Origin: Salibacterium lacus
GTDB taxonomy: Bacteria; Bacillota; Bacilli; Bacillales; Marinococcaceae
DNA length: 64,000 bases
NCBI RefSeq assembly: GCF_042684865.1
Contig: NZ_JBHUML010000002.1
Span: 1,240,001 to 1,304,000 of the forward strand
Direction: 5' to 3'
This document shows, one piece after another, positions 1-7,849 of the stretch (its first letter is position 1; each line of letters starts with the position of its first letter). A model generated the notes under the pieces. The model had not been told where the DNA came from. It ran no database searches and saw nothing but the letters and a program-made list of their open reading frames with translations. A program made the translations under genes and the position numbers.

Positions 1-311
1 GTAATTTTCAAATACGGGTAGGATTTATCATCTTTTAAAAGGACATTAAACTTCGGTTCGTGCTTTTTAATGAGGTTCATCTCAAGAATCAACGCCTCTA
101 TATTGGACGAGGTGATGATATATTCGAAATCATGGATATTTGCAACCAGCTGCTGGGTTTTGCCGTCATGCGAACCTGTGAAATAGGATTTCACCCGGTT
201 TTTCAGCACTTTCGCTTTGCCGACGTAAATAATGGTGCCATGCTTGTTTTTCATTAAATAACAGCCCGGCTGCGCCGGCAGAACCGCCAGTTTTTCCTTG
301 ATGGCGGACAA
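1..311 (-). CDS. uvrC: UvrC N-terminal part (excinuclease ABC subunit C, cut by window edge)
   Basis: Nucleotide excision repair endonuclease subunit that makes the incisions around a UvrB-bound lesion. About 103 codons are visible and the rest lies beyond position 1. The GIY-YIG nuclease domain is clear: PGCYLMKN around residues 15-22 and IIYVGKAK around residues 27-34, followed by LILEMNLIKKHEPKFN. The start is read as TTG at 311-309, because an AGAGGTG Shine-Dalgarno sits six bases upstream and no ATG or GTG fits better. The stop of the DUF488 gene is only five bases away, so the two are probably co-transcribed and translationally coupled. Family assignment is secure; the start is inferred. 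Confidence 0.93.
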   Translation of the reverse strand, partial: MSAIKEKLAVLPAQPGCYLMKNKHGTIIYVGKAKVLKNRVKSYFTGSHDGKTQQLVANIHDFEYIITSSNIEALILEMNLIKKHEPKFNVLLKDDKSYPYLKI

Positions 312-316
312 GGACT

Positions 317-679
317 TCACCTCTTTTCTTCAATCCACTGCTTTAGAAGCACCGCATGGTTATAGGTCTCATCTTTGGCTGCAAAAAGCAGAGTGACAGT
401 GTTTAAAGCAGCTTTATCTGCAAGTTCATTTATCTTCTGCTGTGCGTTCTCATCGTTTTGCAGTTCTTCGTCATAGTACCCTGCAAACGCCTCAAATTTT
501 TCTTTCTCGTGATTAAACCATTTCCGAAGAGACGCACTCGGGGGCACTTCTTTTGCCCAGTCGTCAAGCTCCGCCTTATCTTTGGAAATTCCTCTCGGCC
601 AGACTTTATCCACGAGTACACGGTACCCGTCCTGTTTGTCTGTTTTCTCGTAAATCCGTTTCAGTTGTACCGGCATCAT
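317..679 (-). CDS. DUF488 family protein (YeaO-like)
   Basis: Small protein of 120 aa from the DUF488 family, whose biochemical role is not established. The signature RVLVDKVWPRG lies at residues 20-30, and HEKEKFEAF with a downstream tyrosine pair around residues 57-70 matches the usual family length of about 115-125 aa. There are two consecutive ATG codons after GGGAGG; the second (676) has the better spacing. It sits between trxA and uvrC, which are adjacent in B. subtilis, so it is an extra gene here. It ends just ahead of uvrC with no terminator between them, so both probably come from one transcript. Function unknown. Confidence 0.85.
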   Translation of the reverse strand: MMPVQLKRIYEKTDKQDGYRVLVDKVWPRGISKDKAELDDWAKEVPPSASLRKWFNHEKEKFEAFAGYYDEELQNDENAQQKINELADKAALNTVTLLFAAKDETYNHAVLLKQWIEEKR

Positions 680-692
680 AACACCCTCCCGT

Positions 693-726
693 CGAAAAAA
701 ACTGCTGACGCGGACATCAGCAGTTT
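693..726 (-). terminator. Rho-independent terminator after trxA
   Basis: Stem AAACTGCTGA at 699-708 pairs with TCAGCAGTTT at 717-726, and on the minus strand it is followed by a run of T. It lies directly behind the trxA stop and ahead of DUF488. Confidence 0.75.
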
Positions 727-735
727 CGTTCGTTT

Positions 736-1053
736 TTAGGATAAATGTTTGTTCAGCACTTCTTCCAGCTGTTCTTTCGGCTGGAATCCGGTAATTTGTT
801 CCACAACTTCGCCGTTCTTGAAAAGAAGCAGCGTTGGGATACTCATAACACCGAATTTTCCTGCTGTTTCCTGGTTTTCATCCACATCGAGTTTCGCGAT
901 TTTGATTTGATCTCCCATTTCTGAATCAATCTCTTCCAGAACAGGAGCGATCATTTTACATGGACCGCACCAATCTGCCCAAAAGTCTGCGAGTACAACT
1001 CCTTCAGACGTTTGTTCTGTGAAATCCTGGTCGGATACGTTTACTATTGCCAT
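736..1053 (-). CDS. trxA: Thioredoxin
   Basis: Cytosolic disulfide reductase of 105 aa that is kept reduced by thioredoxin reductase and serves ribonucleotide reductase, peroxiredoxins and other thiol proteins. The active site WCGPCK is at residues 28-33 (Cys29, Cys32), with the cis-proline loop SIPTLLLF near residue 74, and the length is that of a classical thioredoxin. I chose the ATG at 1053 (MAIVNVSD) rather than an upstream in-frame start because AAAGGAGG precedes it at good spacing. Candidate sigma-A and sigma-B promoters are found upstream, and a terminator follows the stop. In B. subtilis trxA is likewise sigma-A and sigma-B dependent. Confidence 0.97.
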   Translation of the reverse strand: MAIVNVSDQDFTEQTSEGVVLADFWADWCGPCKMIAPVLEEIDSEMGDQIKIAKLDVDENQETAGKFGVMSIPTLLLFKNGEVVEQITGFQPKEQLEEVLNKHLS

Positions 1054-1097
1054 AATAATGGTCCTCCTTTTAGTCTTCATAACTTGATACTGTTGGT

Positions 1098-1127
1098 ATT
1101 ATAGCACCCGGAATGTGCTGTTGCGAA
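1098..1127 (-). promoter_or_regulatory. Sigma-A-type promoter of trxA with extended -10
   Basis: TTCGCA at 1122-1127, an 18-base spacer, and TATAAT at 1098-1103 preceded by TGC, i.e. an extended -10. It lies about 45 bases upstream of the trxA start. Read by eye from the sequence. Confidence 0.6.
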
Positions 1128-1150
1128 TAAACTGCTCAACTATCATTATA

Positions 1151-1176
1151 ATACCCGGGCGGGATAGTTTAAAAAC
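1151..1176 (-). promoter_or_regulatory. Sigma-B-type promoter candidate upstream of trxA
   Basis: GTTTTT at 1171-1176, 14 bases, then GGGTAT at 1151-1156. This resembles the general-stress consensus GTTTAA-N12-15-GGGWAW. The -10 is a full match and the -35 a partial one. trxA of B. subtilis is known to have a sigma-B promoter, which raises the likelihood. Confidence 0.5.
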
Positions 1177-1215
1177 ATATCTAAAGCAACATCTTATGAC
1201 AGCAGCTGCGCTGAT

Positions 1216-1299
1216 TCAAGAAAAAAACAGCAGATAAACCGCTCCCGACAGCACAAAAAGAACACAGCATGCAATCAAAATTACTGCTAAACGTTCCAC
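1216..1299 (-). CDS. 27-codon single-pass membrane microprotein candidate
   Basis: Short reading frame starting at GTG (1299) with a strong Shine-Dalgarno GGGGGAGGAGAA about six bases upstream and ending in TGA at 1216. The 27 residues begin with a charged VERL and continue as an almost uninterrupted hydrophobic stretch, ending LLFFS, so it would form one transmembrane helix. It lies between the DUF350 gene and trxA, on the same strand. I do not recognise a family. The ribosome-binding site and the hydrophobic periodicity are the only support, so it remains a candidate. Confidence 0.5.
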   Translation of the reverse strand: MERLAVILIACCVLFVLSGAVYLLFFS

Positions 1300-1331
1300 G
1301 GCAGTTCTCCTCCCCCGCACTTGGCATGTTC

Positions 1332-1739
1332 CTACAGAATACCGGCACCGATCACAAATGACATTCCGACGGAAATGATAAATGAAATCAAGCCGACAGC
1401 ACGGTTGTCTGCCTTGATTTCTTCGTCGACTTTAAACATTGGTGTCAAAAATTCAAACATTACATAGCTGAACACGAGAAGAACGAAACCATACGTGCCC
1501 CACAGCACCATCGTCAATATGGCATCATTGTGTTCGATTGAAAAGCGGAAAATATTCGCCACGCCGAATATTTTCCCGCCTGTTGCAAGAGCCACCGCCA
1601 TGTTTCCGCTCTTTATTTCTTCCCAGTTTTTATAAGAAGTGATGGTCTCAAAAACCGTCAAAAAAACGATAAGGGAAAGAACAGCCACGCTGAAGTTGGC
1701 CGCTGTCTCTACAAATGGGTTCTGCATCAGATTTTCCAT
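1332..1739 (-). CDS. yshE: DUF350 family membrane protein (YshE-like)
   Basis: Integral membrane protein of 135 aa with about four hydrophobic segments: residues 14-34, 50-64, 74-96 and 112-135. DUF350 proteins are small multi-pass proteins of unknown function. The gene directly follows mutS2, as yshE does in B. subtilis. There, lcfA, fadR, etfB and etfA separate yshE from trxA; here those genes are missing and only a microprotein candidate lies between. The start ATG at 1739 follows GAGGCGGACG, a modest ribosome-binding site. Family call firm, function unknown. Confidence 0.85.
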   Translation of the reverse strand: MENLMQNPFVETAANFSVAVLSLIVFLTVFETITSYKNWEEIKSGNMAVALATGGKIFGVANIFRFSIEHNDAILTMVLWGTYGFVLLVFSYVMFEFLTPMFKVDEEIKADNRAVGLISFIISVGMSFVIGAGIL

Positions 1740-1773
1740 ATCGTCCGCCTCTCTTATGAAACCTTCTCCTGTA

Positions 1774-4125
1774 TTATTTCAAACGGGCGACAGTATTGCC
1801 GATCCCGCCTTCGTTCATTCCGCCGTCTCTGGTTTCTGCGACGCTGGGATGTTTATTCAGGAGTTCTTTGACGCCTTTACGGAGAGCGCCGGTGCCTTTG
1901 CCGTGTATGATATGAACCTGCGGATAGCCGGCGAGTACAGCTTCATCGAGATATTTTTCCACTTTCTGCATGGCATCCTCGTAGCGCACCCCGCGCAGAT
2001 CAAGTTCGGGCTTCACGGCATTGTCTGCGGAGACGTTGGTTACCGGCCGGGAAGGCTGGCGGACCGGCTCCTGCTTGACTTTTTCCATATCGTCCGCTTT
2101 GACGTTCACTTTCATAATTCCAAGCTGTACCTGGTATTCTTTATCCCCTTTTTTCTCAAGGACCTGTCCCTGCTGGTTGAAACTGAGTACTTTCACTTCA
2201 TCGCCGGGATGAAACGTCCGCTCGCTGTCCGCCTGTTTTTTGATCTGCTGCCGTTTGCTTAAATCCGGAGCTGCCTGTTCCATCCGTTTTCTGGCATCAA
2301 TCAATTCGTGTTCTTTTACCTGATGTCCCTCTTTTTGAAGCTCCCGAAGGTCCTTAATAATATCATCGGCCTGCTCCCGGGCTTTTTCGAGCTCTTTCTG
2401 TGCTTTATTTTCGGCAGAAGAAATGACGTCCTGTTTTTTGCGGTCCATTTCCTGAAGCTTCTGTTCCAGTTCACGATGCAGCTGCTCTGCTTCCTCACGC
2501 GTCTTCCGGGCCTCGTCCAGTTCCTCTTCCGCCGCCTGTTTTTTCTCTTCCAGTGACGTAATCATATTTTCCACCTGGCGGGTATCCTCGTGGACTTCCG
2601 ATTCCGCCGCCTCAATGATGGATTCTCCGAGCCCCAGCCTGCGTGATATCGCAAAGGCATTACTCCGCCCCGGGATACCGATAAGAAGCCGGTACGTTGG
2701 ACTCAGGGTTTCCACATCAAATTCGACACTCGCGTTCATGACACCTTCCCGGTTGTAGGCATATCCTTTCAGTTCACTGAAGTGGGTCGTCGCCACCAGT
2801 CTCGCCCCGCTTGCATACACGTAATCCAGAATCGATACAGCCAGAGCCGCGCCTTCGGTTGGATCGGTGCCGGCGCCGATTTCATCGAACAGTACGAGGC
2901 TCTTCTCGTCTACGTGGTCCAGAATTTCAACGATATTAGTCATATGGGAGGAAAATGTACTCAAACTCTGTTCGATCGACTGCTCATCCCCAATATCGGC
3001 GTACACATTGGAAAACACGGCTGCTTCTGACTCTTCTTCCACCGGCAGGTACAACCCCGACTGTGCCATAAGCGTAAGCAGACCTACTGTTTTCAGCGTC
3101 ACCGTTTTCCCGCCGGTGTTCGGTCCGGTGATGACAAGTGAGGAAAATGTTGTTCCGAGCTCTACATCAATCGGTACCACTTCATCTCCGTCCAGAAGAG
3201 GGTGCTTTGCTTCTTTGAAACGCAGACGCCGGCTGCCGTTCAAACGTGGACGGGACGCTTTCAGTTGATACGCGTAATACGCTTTTGTAAAAAGAAAGTC
3301 AAGTTCAGCAAGGTAATCCAGGTTTTCAAGAAGCTGATCCACAGCTCCCTGCACCCGTTCCGAGAGTTCTTTTAGAATTCTTTCGATTTCCTGTCGTTCC
3401 TGCACGCGTGCTTCATTCAGCTGATTGTTCATTGTGACGACAGACTGGGGCTCTATAAAAAGCGTAGCCCCCGAAGACGACTGATCGTGAACAATCCCGC
3501 CGAAAGAAGAGCGATATTCCTGTTTGACCGGAACAACGTAGCGGTCATTACGAATGGTGACAATCGCATCCGACAGTTTTTTCTGCTGGGAGGAGCGGGT
3601 CATCTGCTCCAGCTTGGAGCGTATATCCGCTTCCAATCCCCGTATTCTCTGGCGGATACTGCGCAGAGCGGGGGTGGCTGCATCCAGCACTTCTCCGTGA
3701 TCATCAATCGACTGTTTGATCTCACGTTCCAGGTCGGAAAGCGGGGCAATCGGCCCGGCCAGTTCCGAAAGAAGCGGCAGTTCAATCTCTTCTTCCACCA
3801 TCGTTTCGATAAACTTCTTTATGTGCCGTCCGCCGTAAATCGTATCGGCGGTTTCCAGCAGTTCACCGGCATTCAACGTTCCACCGATCTCGGCTCGTTT
3901 CAAATGGGCTCGAATGTCTGTAATTCCCCCAAGCGGAGCCTGTCCTCTCAAGCGCAGCACTTTAGCTCCTTCTTCCGTGCGGTTTAGTTCTTCCTCCGCT
4001 TTGTCAAGTTCGGTAAAGGGCTCGAGTGCTTCTACTTTTTTTCGTCCCAGTGTGGACGCCACATGATTTTTCAGCTGTTCTTTCATCTTGTCATATTCCA
4101 GTACGCGTCGTACGCGTTCGTTCAT
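1774..4125 (-). CDS. mutS2: Endonuclease MutS2
   Basis: ATPase-endonuclease of 783 aa. The family suppresses recombination intermediates and, in B. subtilis, also helps rescue collided ribosomes. It is not part of mismatch repair. Visible: an N-terminal core, Walker A GPNTGGKT near residue 335, a signature-like STFSSHM, Walker B VLFDEIGAGTDP near residue 410, a long glutamate/lysine-rich coiled coil around residues 515-640, and a C-terminal Smr nuclease domain with LDLRG at residue 708 and HGKGTG near 741. Length equals that of the B. subtilis protein. It lies between polX and yshE as in that species. Confidence 0.96.
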   Translation of the reverse strand: MNERVRRVLEYDKMKEQLKNHVASTLGRKKVEALEPFTELDKAEEELNRTEEGAKVLRLRGQAPLGGITDIRAHLKRAEIGGTLNAGELLETADTIYGGRHIKKFIETMVEEEIELPLLSELAGPIAPLSDLEREIKQSIDDHGEVLDAATPALRSIRQRIRGLEADIRSKLEQMTRSSQQKKLSDAIVTIRNDRYVVPVKQEYRSSFGGIVHDQSSSGATLFIEPQSVVTMNNQLNEARVQERQEIERILKELSERVQGAVDQLLENLDYLAELDFLFTKAYYAYQLKASRPRLNGSRRLRFKEAKHPLLDGDEVVPIDVELGTTFSSLVITGPNTGGKTVTLKTVGLLTLMAQSGLYLPVEEESEAAVFSNVYADIGDEQSIEQSLSTFSSHMTNIVEILDHVDEKSLVLFDEIGAGTDPTEGAALAVSILDYVYASGARLVATTHFSELKGYAYNREGVMNASVEFDVETLSPTYRLLIGIPGRSNAFAISRRLGLGESIIEAAESEVHEDTRQVENMITSLEEKKQAAEEELDEARKTREEAEQLHRELEQKLQEMDRKKQDVISSAENKAQKELEKAREQADDIIKDLRELQKEGHQVKEHELIDARKRMEQAAPDLSKRQQIKKQADSERTFHPGDEVKVLSFNQQGQVLEKKGDKEYQVQLGIMKVNVKADDMEKVKQEPVRQPSRPVTNVSADNAVKPELDLRGVRYEDAMQKVEKYLDEAVLAGYPQVHIIHGKGTGALRKGVKELLNKHPSVAETRDGGMNEGGIGNTVARLK

Positions 4126-4166
4126 GCCCGGTCATCCTTTCCACACAAGCTGTAACAGGGCAGGAC

Positions 4167-5900
4167 TCAACGTTTTGTGCGTTCCTGTTTTCCCTGTAAA
4201 AAAGCGCGCAGTTCCTCTATATTTCTTGTATTTACTATTTGTTCTTTCTGAAGAAGTGCTTTCTTTGCGGACGCGGTTCCTATTTCCATATGATCCAGCA
4301 TGTCCGGTGTGTGCGCATCTGTATTAATGGAAATCATGGTACCTGTATCCGCAGCTTTGCGCAGCCACGCCGCGGATAGATCAAGGCGGTTGGGATTAGC
4401 ATTCAGTTCCAGTGCCGTCCCTGTCTTTGCCGCCTTTTTCAGCAGTGTCTGCACGTCTGCATCATAACCCTCTCTCCGTCCGATTAAACGGCCGGTCGGG
4501 TGAGCGATTATATGGACCGAGGGATGTTCCAGTGCAGCATCGAGACGTTTCATAATGTCGGTGCGGCTTTGGGAAAATGAAGAGTGAATCGAGGCAATCA
4601 CCACATCAAGCCGGGACAGCACCTCATCTTCAATATCCAGCGTCCCATCAGGACGGATGTCCATTTCAATACCGGCCAGTACAGTGAAGTCTTCATATTG
4701 ATCATTTACACGCCGGATCTCCTCTATCTGGCGGAGAATACGTTCTTCATCCAGACCATGTGCCACCTGCAGAAACTTGGAATGATCCGTTACCGCCATC
4801 CACTCATGTCCCCGGCTTCGTACTTCTTCAGCCATCTCTTCCACCGACAGAGCTCCGTCACTCCACGTGGTGTGCATGTGAAGATCCCCTTTAATGTCGC
4901 TTCGTTCCACCGTTTCATACGGTTGCTGGTACATTGTTGTTTCACCTGTCCCCGCTCTTGCCTCCGGAGGAATATAGTAAAGACCCAGATAATGAAAAAA
5001 ATCTTCCTCAGATGAAAAAGATGTCACCTCTTTGGTTTCCAGGTTTTCAATCCCGTATTCACTCACACGTTCACCCCGGCTCTTTGCAATCTGGCGTATC
5101 TGAACATTGTGGTCTTTGGAACCTGTGAAATGATGCAGGGTGGTCGCAAAGGCATCGTCATCCGTTAAACGAAAATCAATTTGAACCGGATAGGACAGGG
5201 CCAGTTCCAGCGATACTTTGGACGGACCATCAGCAATCACTTCCGACACATACGGCAGTTCTTTCAACTGCGTGCGGATGGGATCCGTGTTTTCGACCGA
5301 GACCGAGAGAATATAATCCAGATCTTTAATGGTTTCCTCCATCCGCCGCAGACTTCCGGCCCGGGCCCAGCGTTTCACATCTGCCAGATTTTTTATTTCT
5401 TTTTCCAGCATTTTTGCTGTTTCAAGCATAAAAGCGACCGGAAGCCGATCCGGACGGCTTCCCATGTCCTCGAGCGCTGCCAGTATTTTCTCTTCTGTTT
5501 TAGCTCCGAATCCGGAAAGTTCCCGGACCCGGCGGGACTCACAAGCCTGCTTCAGCGAAGCGGCATCGGTGATCTGCAGCTCCTGATATAATTTCGCAAC
5601 TTTTCTCCCGCCCAGCCCCTGAAGATCAAGAAGTGGAATCAAACCTTCAGGAATTTCTGATTTCAGTGTTTCAAGCACCTGGGCTTGATTGGTATCGCGG
5701 AGTTCTTCAATCACCGCAGCGGTACCTTTTCCAATACTGTTCAGGGAAGCGGGTGTCTGTATTTCACTCAGGGAGCGTTCATCCTGCTCAAGCGTCTGTG
5801 CCGCTTTCCGGTAGGCCGACGTTTTGAACGTGTTTTCTCCTTTTATCTCCATATATACCGCAATGGTTTCCAGCGCCTGGATAACCTCTTTTTTATTCAT
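4167..5900 (-). CDS. polX: DNA polymerase X with C-terminal PHP domain
   Basis: Family X polymerase of 577 aa for gap filling in base excision repair, with a 3'-5' exonuclease and phosphoesterase activity in its PHP domain. Helix-hairpin-helix segments are visible in the first 130 residues (SLNSIGKGTAAVIEEL, LQGLGGRKVAKLY, LSGFGAKTEEKIL). The nucleotidyltransferase core carries GSLRRMEETIKDLDYI. The PHP part starts near residue 340 with DLHMHTTWSDG, then VTDHSK and HIIAHPTGRLIG, with the histidine and aspartate metal ligands intact. It lies 27 bases downstream of a perfect hairpin that follows cvpA in reverse order. Confidence 0.95.
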   Translation of the reverse strand: MNKKEVIQALETIAVYMEIKGENTFKTSAYRKAAQTLEQDERSLSEIQTPASLNSIGKGTAAVIEELRDTNQAQVLETLKSEIPEGLIPLLDLQGLGGRKVAKLYQELQITDAASLKQACESRRVRELSGFGAKTEEKILAALEDMGSRPDRLPVAFMLETAKMLEKEIKNLADVKRWARAGSLRRMEETIKDLDYILSVSVENTDPIRTQLKELPYVSEVIADGPSKVSLELALSYPVQIDFRLTDDDAFATTLHHFTGSKDHNVQIRQIAKSRGERVSEYGIENLETKEVTSFSSEEDFFHYLGLYYIPPEARAGTGETTMYQQPYETVERSDIKGDLHMHTTWSDGALSVEEMAEEVRSRGHEWMAVTDHSKFLQVAHGLDEERILRQIEEIRRVNDQYEDFTVLAGIEMDIRPDGTLDIEDEVLSRLDVVIASIHSSFSQSRTDIMKRLDAALEHPSVHIIAHPTGRLIGRREGYDADVQTLLKKAAKTGTALELNANPNRLDLSAAWLRKAADTGTMISINTDAHTPDMLDHMEIGTASAKKALLQKEQIVNTRNIEELRAFLQGKQERTKR

Positions 5901-5926
5901 CCCGGGTTCCTCCCTTTCCCAACGTA

Positions 5927-5958
5927 CGAAAAAACTTCTCGATGATAGAGAAGTTTTT
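5927..5958 (-). terminator. Hairpin with T-run between cvpA and polX
   Basis: Perfect 10-bp stem AAAACTTCTC (5931-5940) with GAGAAGTTTT (5948-5957). On the minus strand it is followed by TTTTTTCG. It sits between cvpA and polX, so it could end the zapA-cvpA transcript or attenuate readthrough into polX-mutS2. Confidence 0.65.
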
Positions 5959-5960
5959 CC

Positions 5961-6503
5961 TTAAGCCTCTTCCATCCAAAGGCCTTTCAGCCAGTCAGAT
6001 AGAAAAGGAGTATGATTTATCATCATGTCAGCCATAGTGGATTGATCAATGGCCTGCTGCACCATCTCTATCGGCATCAGCGCTGCTGTCATTAATAAAA
6101 CAAATAAAAGCAGATACGTCTCCACAAAGCAGAGAATGCCCCCGAGCCACCGGTTCACCATGCGGAGGACCGGCAGTTTCGTAACAAAATCGAGCATGGA
6201 CCCAACAATCTGAAGAATTATTTTCACCGCAAAAAAGATCAGGATAAACGCAATGCCGTTATAATAGACGGCCTCCAGATCAAAAGAGGCGACCATCATC
6301 TGGACAATACCGTCTCCATCGGTGGAAATCTCAGGATGGGGGAGCCATAATCTCAAATATTCGGACAGCTCATGATAAAACGTAAAAGCAACAAATAGTG
6401 CGATAAAGAAACTCACTAAATGTATAGCCTGCAGTATAAAACCTCTCCGAAGCCCAACAAAAAAACTGATAACCAGTATCAGGAGTATCAAAAGACTCAG
6501 CAT
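5961..6503 (-). CDS. cvpA: CvpA family membrane protein
   Basis: Membrane protein of 180 aa with four predicted transmembrane segments (about residues 1-20, 28-46, 76-96, 112-136). The family takes its name from the E. coli colicin V production gene, but its general role is not settled. The N-terminal glycine-rich turn VGLRRGFILQAIHLVSFF is characteristic. Immediately downstream of zapA (three bases between them), so they form one operon, as yshA-yshB do in B. subtilis. Confidence 0.88.
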   Translation of the reverse strand: MLSLLILLILVISFFVGLRRGFILQAIHLVSFFIALFVAFTFYHELSEYLRLWLPHPEISTDGDGIVQMMVASFDLEAVYYNGIAFILIFFAVKIILQIVGSMLDFVTKLPVLRMVNRWLGGILCFVETYLLLFVLLMTAALMPIEMVQQAIDQSTMADMMINHTPFLSDWLKGLWMEEA

Positions 6504-6506
6504 GAA

Positions 6507-6770
6507 TTACCGTTCCTCTTCTCTCTCATTTCGTCCATCGGTCTCTGCCGACTGTTTCAGCTTGATGTAATCATCCGTTATATTGAGCGCTGTCAACACA
6601 GCGAGTCTCGTCGTATCCAGATAAGGATTGTGTTCCTTGAATTCACGCATTTTCTGATCCAGGTGTTCTGCCACCTGCATGACATGTTCGGGAGGTTCCT
6701 CTCCGACAATCGTGTACGGCTGCCCGAATATGGTGACTGTCGTGCGCTGCTTATCATTCCCGTCATCCAC
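6507..6770 (-). CDS. zapA: Cell division protein ZapA
   Basis: FtsZ-ring stabiliser of 87 aa that bundles FtsZ protofilaments at midcell. The N-terminal TTVTIFGQPYTIVGEEPPEHVMQVAEHLD and the helix LAVLTALNITDDYIKL match the family, and the length is typical for Bacillus. It starts with GTG at 6770, eight bases after AGGAGG. In B. subtilis rnhC lies between zapA and pheT; here that space is filled by a repeat element and no RNase HIII gene is present. Confidence 0.92.
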   Translation of the reverse strand: MDDGNDKQRTTVTIFGQPYTIVGEEPPEHVMQVAEHLDQKMREFKEHNPYLDTTRLAVLTALNITDDYIKLKQSAETDGRNEREEER

Positions 6771-6948
6771 GGGTAAAACCTCCTGTCGTCAGCAAAATAC
6801 CTACACATAATAATAACAGAATCGCTTCTGAATGGAAATGTTTTTTCCTTGGTATTATACCCGCTCCGGCAGGCGGAAAAACAAACCGGCTGAAACTGGT
6901 TTTTACAAAGGTTTACAGAGCTTAAAACAGACCTCCAGATAGAAGAAT

Positions 6949-7826
6949 AAAGAGTCTGGGACAAAAGTAAAATAGGCGGAGGAAAACACGAATGTCCTGC
7001 GGCGTTGTTCAGCAGTCGTACAGCAGCGGAGCCAAAATGCTTCGACTCCTGCTCAGAACTATACGAATCACGGGTATCCCGCAGGATGCGGGTCAAGGCG
7101 GCGCCCTCACGTGACGTACTTCTACAGGTTAATGATGTTTAGGGGGGCACCAAACCCTCTAAAGTGCCTTCGGAATCATTCATATTGACGTTTATGGACG
7201 CGCCGGATACTATAAAGTGCCTCAGGCGTTATGCCGAACGACGTTTCAGGGGGGCCTTCCCCCCCTGAAGTGCCTTCGGGACTCTATTTCTCTCCCTTTT
7301 CCTGCAATGACGCGGGCTCTTTGCTGCGTCGACCCGTTCATTTTTCCACTGCAAACAGTCTCGATTCGTTCATAATGACGTTTTCCGGGGTATCAAACCC
7401 TCTAAAGTGCCTTCGGAATCATTTATACTGACGTTTATGGACGCGCCGGATACTATAAAGTGCCTCAGGCGTTATGCCGAACGACGTTTTAGGGGGTCCC
7501 TTCCTCCCTAAAGTGCCTTAGAACCCATTTGCAACGAATGTCCGTCCCCCCAACCTGAACACAGCTAACAAACGCCCGCATTTTCTGCGTCCGTACGGCC
7601 GGATCCGTTCAGGTGCGGTTTCGATGCCGACCAACGGGTCCTGAAACGGCCGGGTGCAAAGAAGACACGATGAGCCCCTGCGAACCGATGCCGCCCTTGT
7701 GCTCTGGAGTAAAAGCGGAGCATGTTGGCGCAGCGGTTTGTCTCAGCAATAAAGAATGCCGAACGATTTTTTTAATCGTTCGGCATTCTTTTTTTATCTG
7801 ATATAGATTTTGTCCCAGACTCTTTT
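6949..7826 (+). repeat. Dispersed repeat element, copy 1 (878 nt, inverted ends)
   Basis: Bounded by a perfect 18-bp inverted repeat: AAAGAGTCTGGGACAAAA at 6949-6966 and its complement at 7808-7825. Its left arm (about 6983-7107) and right arm (7656-7826) match, in the same order, the minus strand of 20261-20637. Shared blocks include CAGCGGAGCCAAAATG (7024-7039) and GCAAAGAAGACACGATGAG (7656-7674). Near the right end is a T-rich hairpin, AATGCCGAACGATT with AATCGTTCGGCATT, followed by seven T, which would stop transcripts reading along the plus strand. The middle contains about 500 nt not found in copy 2, including the 53-nt tandem units. No convincing gene is present in 6771-7849. Confidence 0.85.
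7134..7535 (+). repeat. Two triplets of a 53-nt tandem unit
   Basis: The motif GAYGTTT recurs at 7134, 7187, 7240 and again at 7377, 7430, 7483. The motif AAGTGCCT recurs at 7162, 7215, 7268 and 7405, 7458, 7511. The spacing is exactly 53 nt inside each triplet, and the triplets are 243 nt apart. A 96-nt stretch (7151-7246 and 7394-7489) is nearly identical between the triplets. Units can fold: unit three of the first triplet has TTCAGGGGGG pairing with CCCCCCTGAA (about 7244-7269). It lies inside repeat element copy 1. Confidence 0.9.
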
Positions 7827-7849
7827 CGCCAAGTCATCACCTTATTCGT

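Noticed and set aside
6771..7849. CRISPR array in the tandem-repeat region
   Set aside because: Units of 53 nt vary along their length and lack the short identical repeats and unique spacers of an array; no cas genes nearby.
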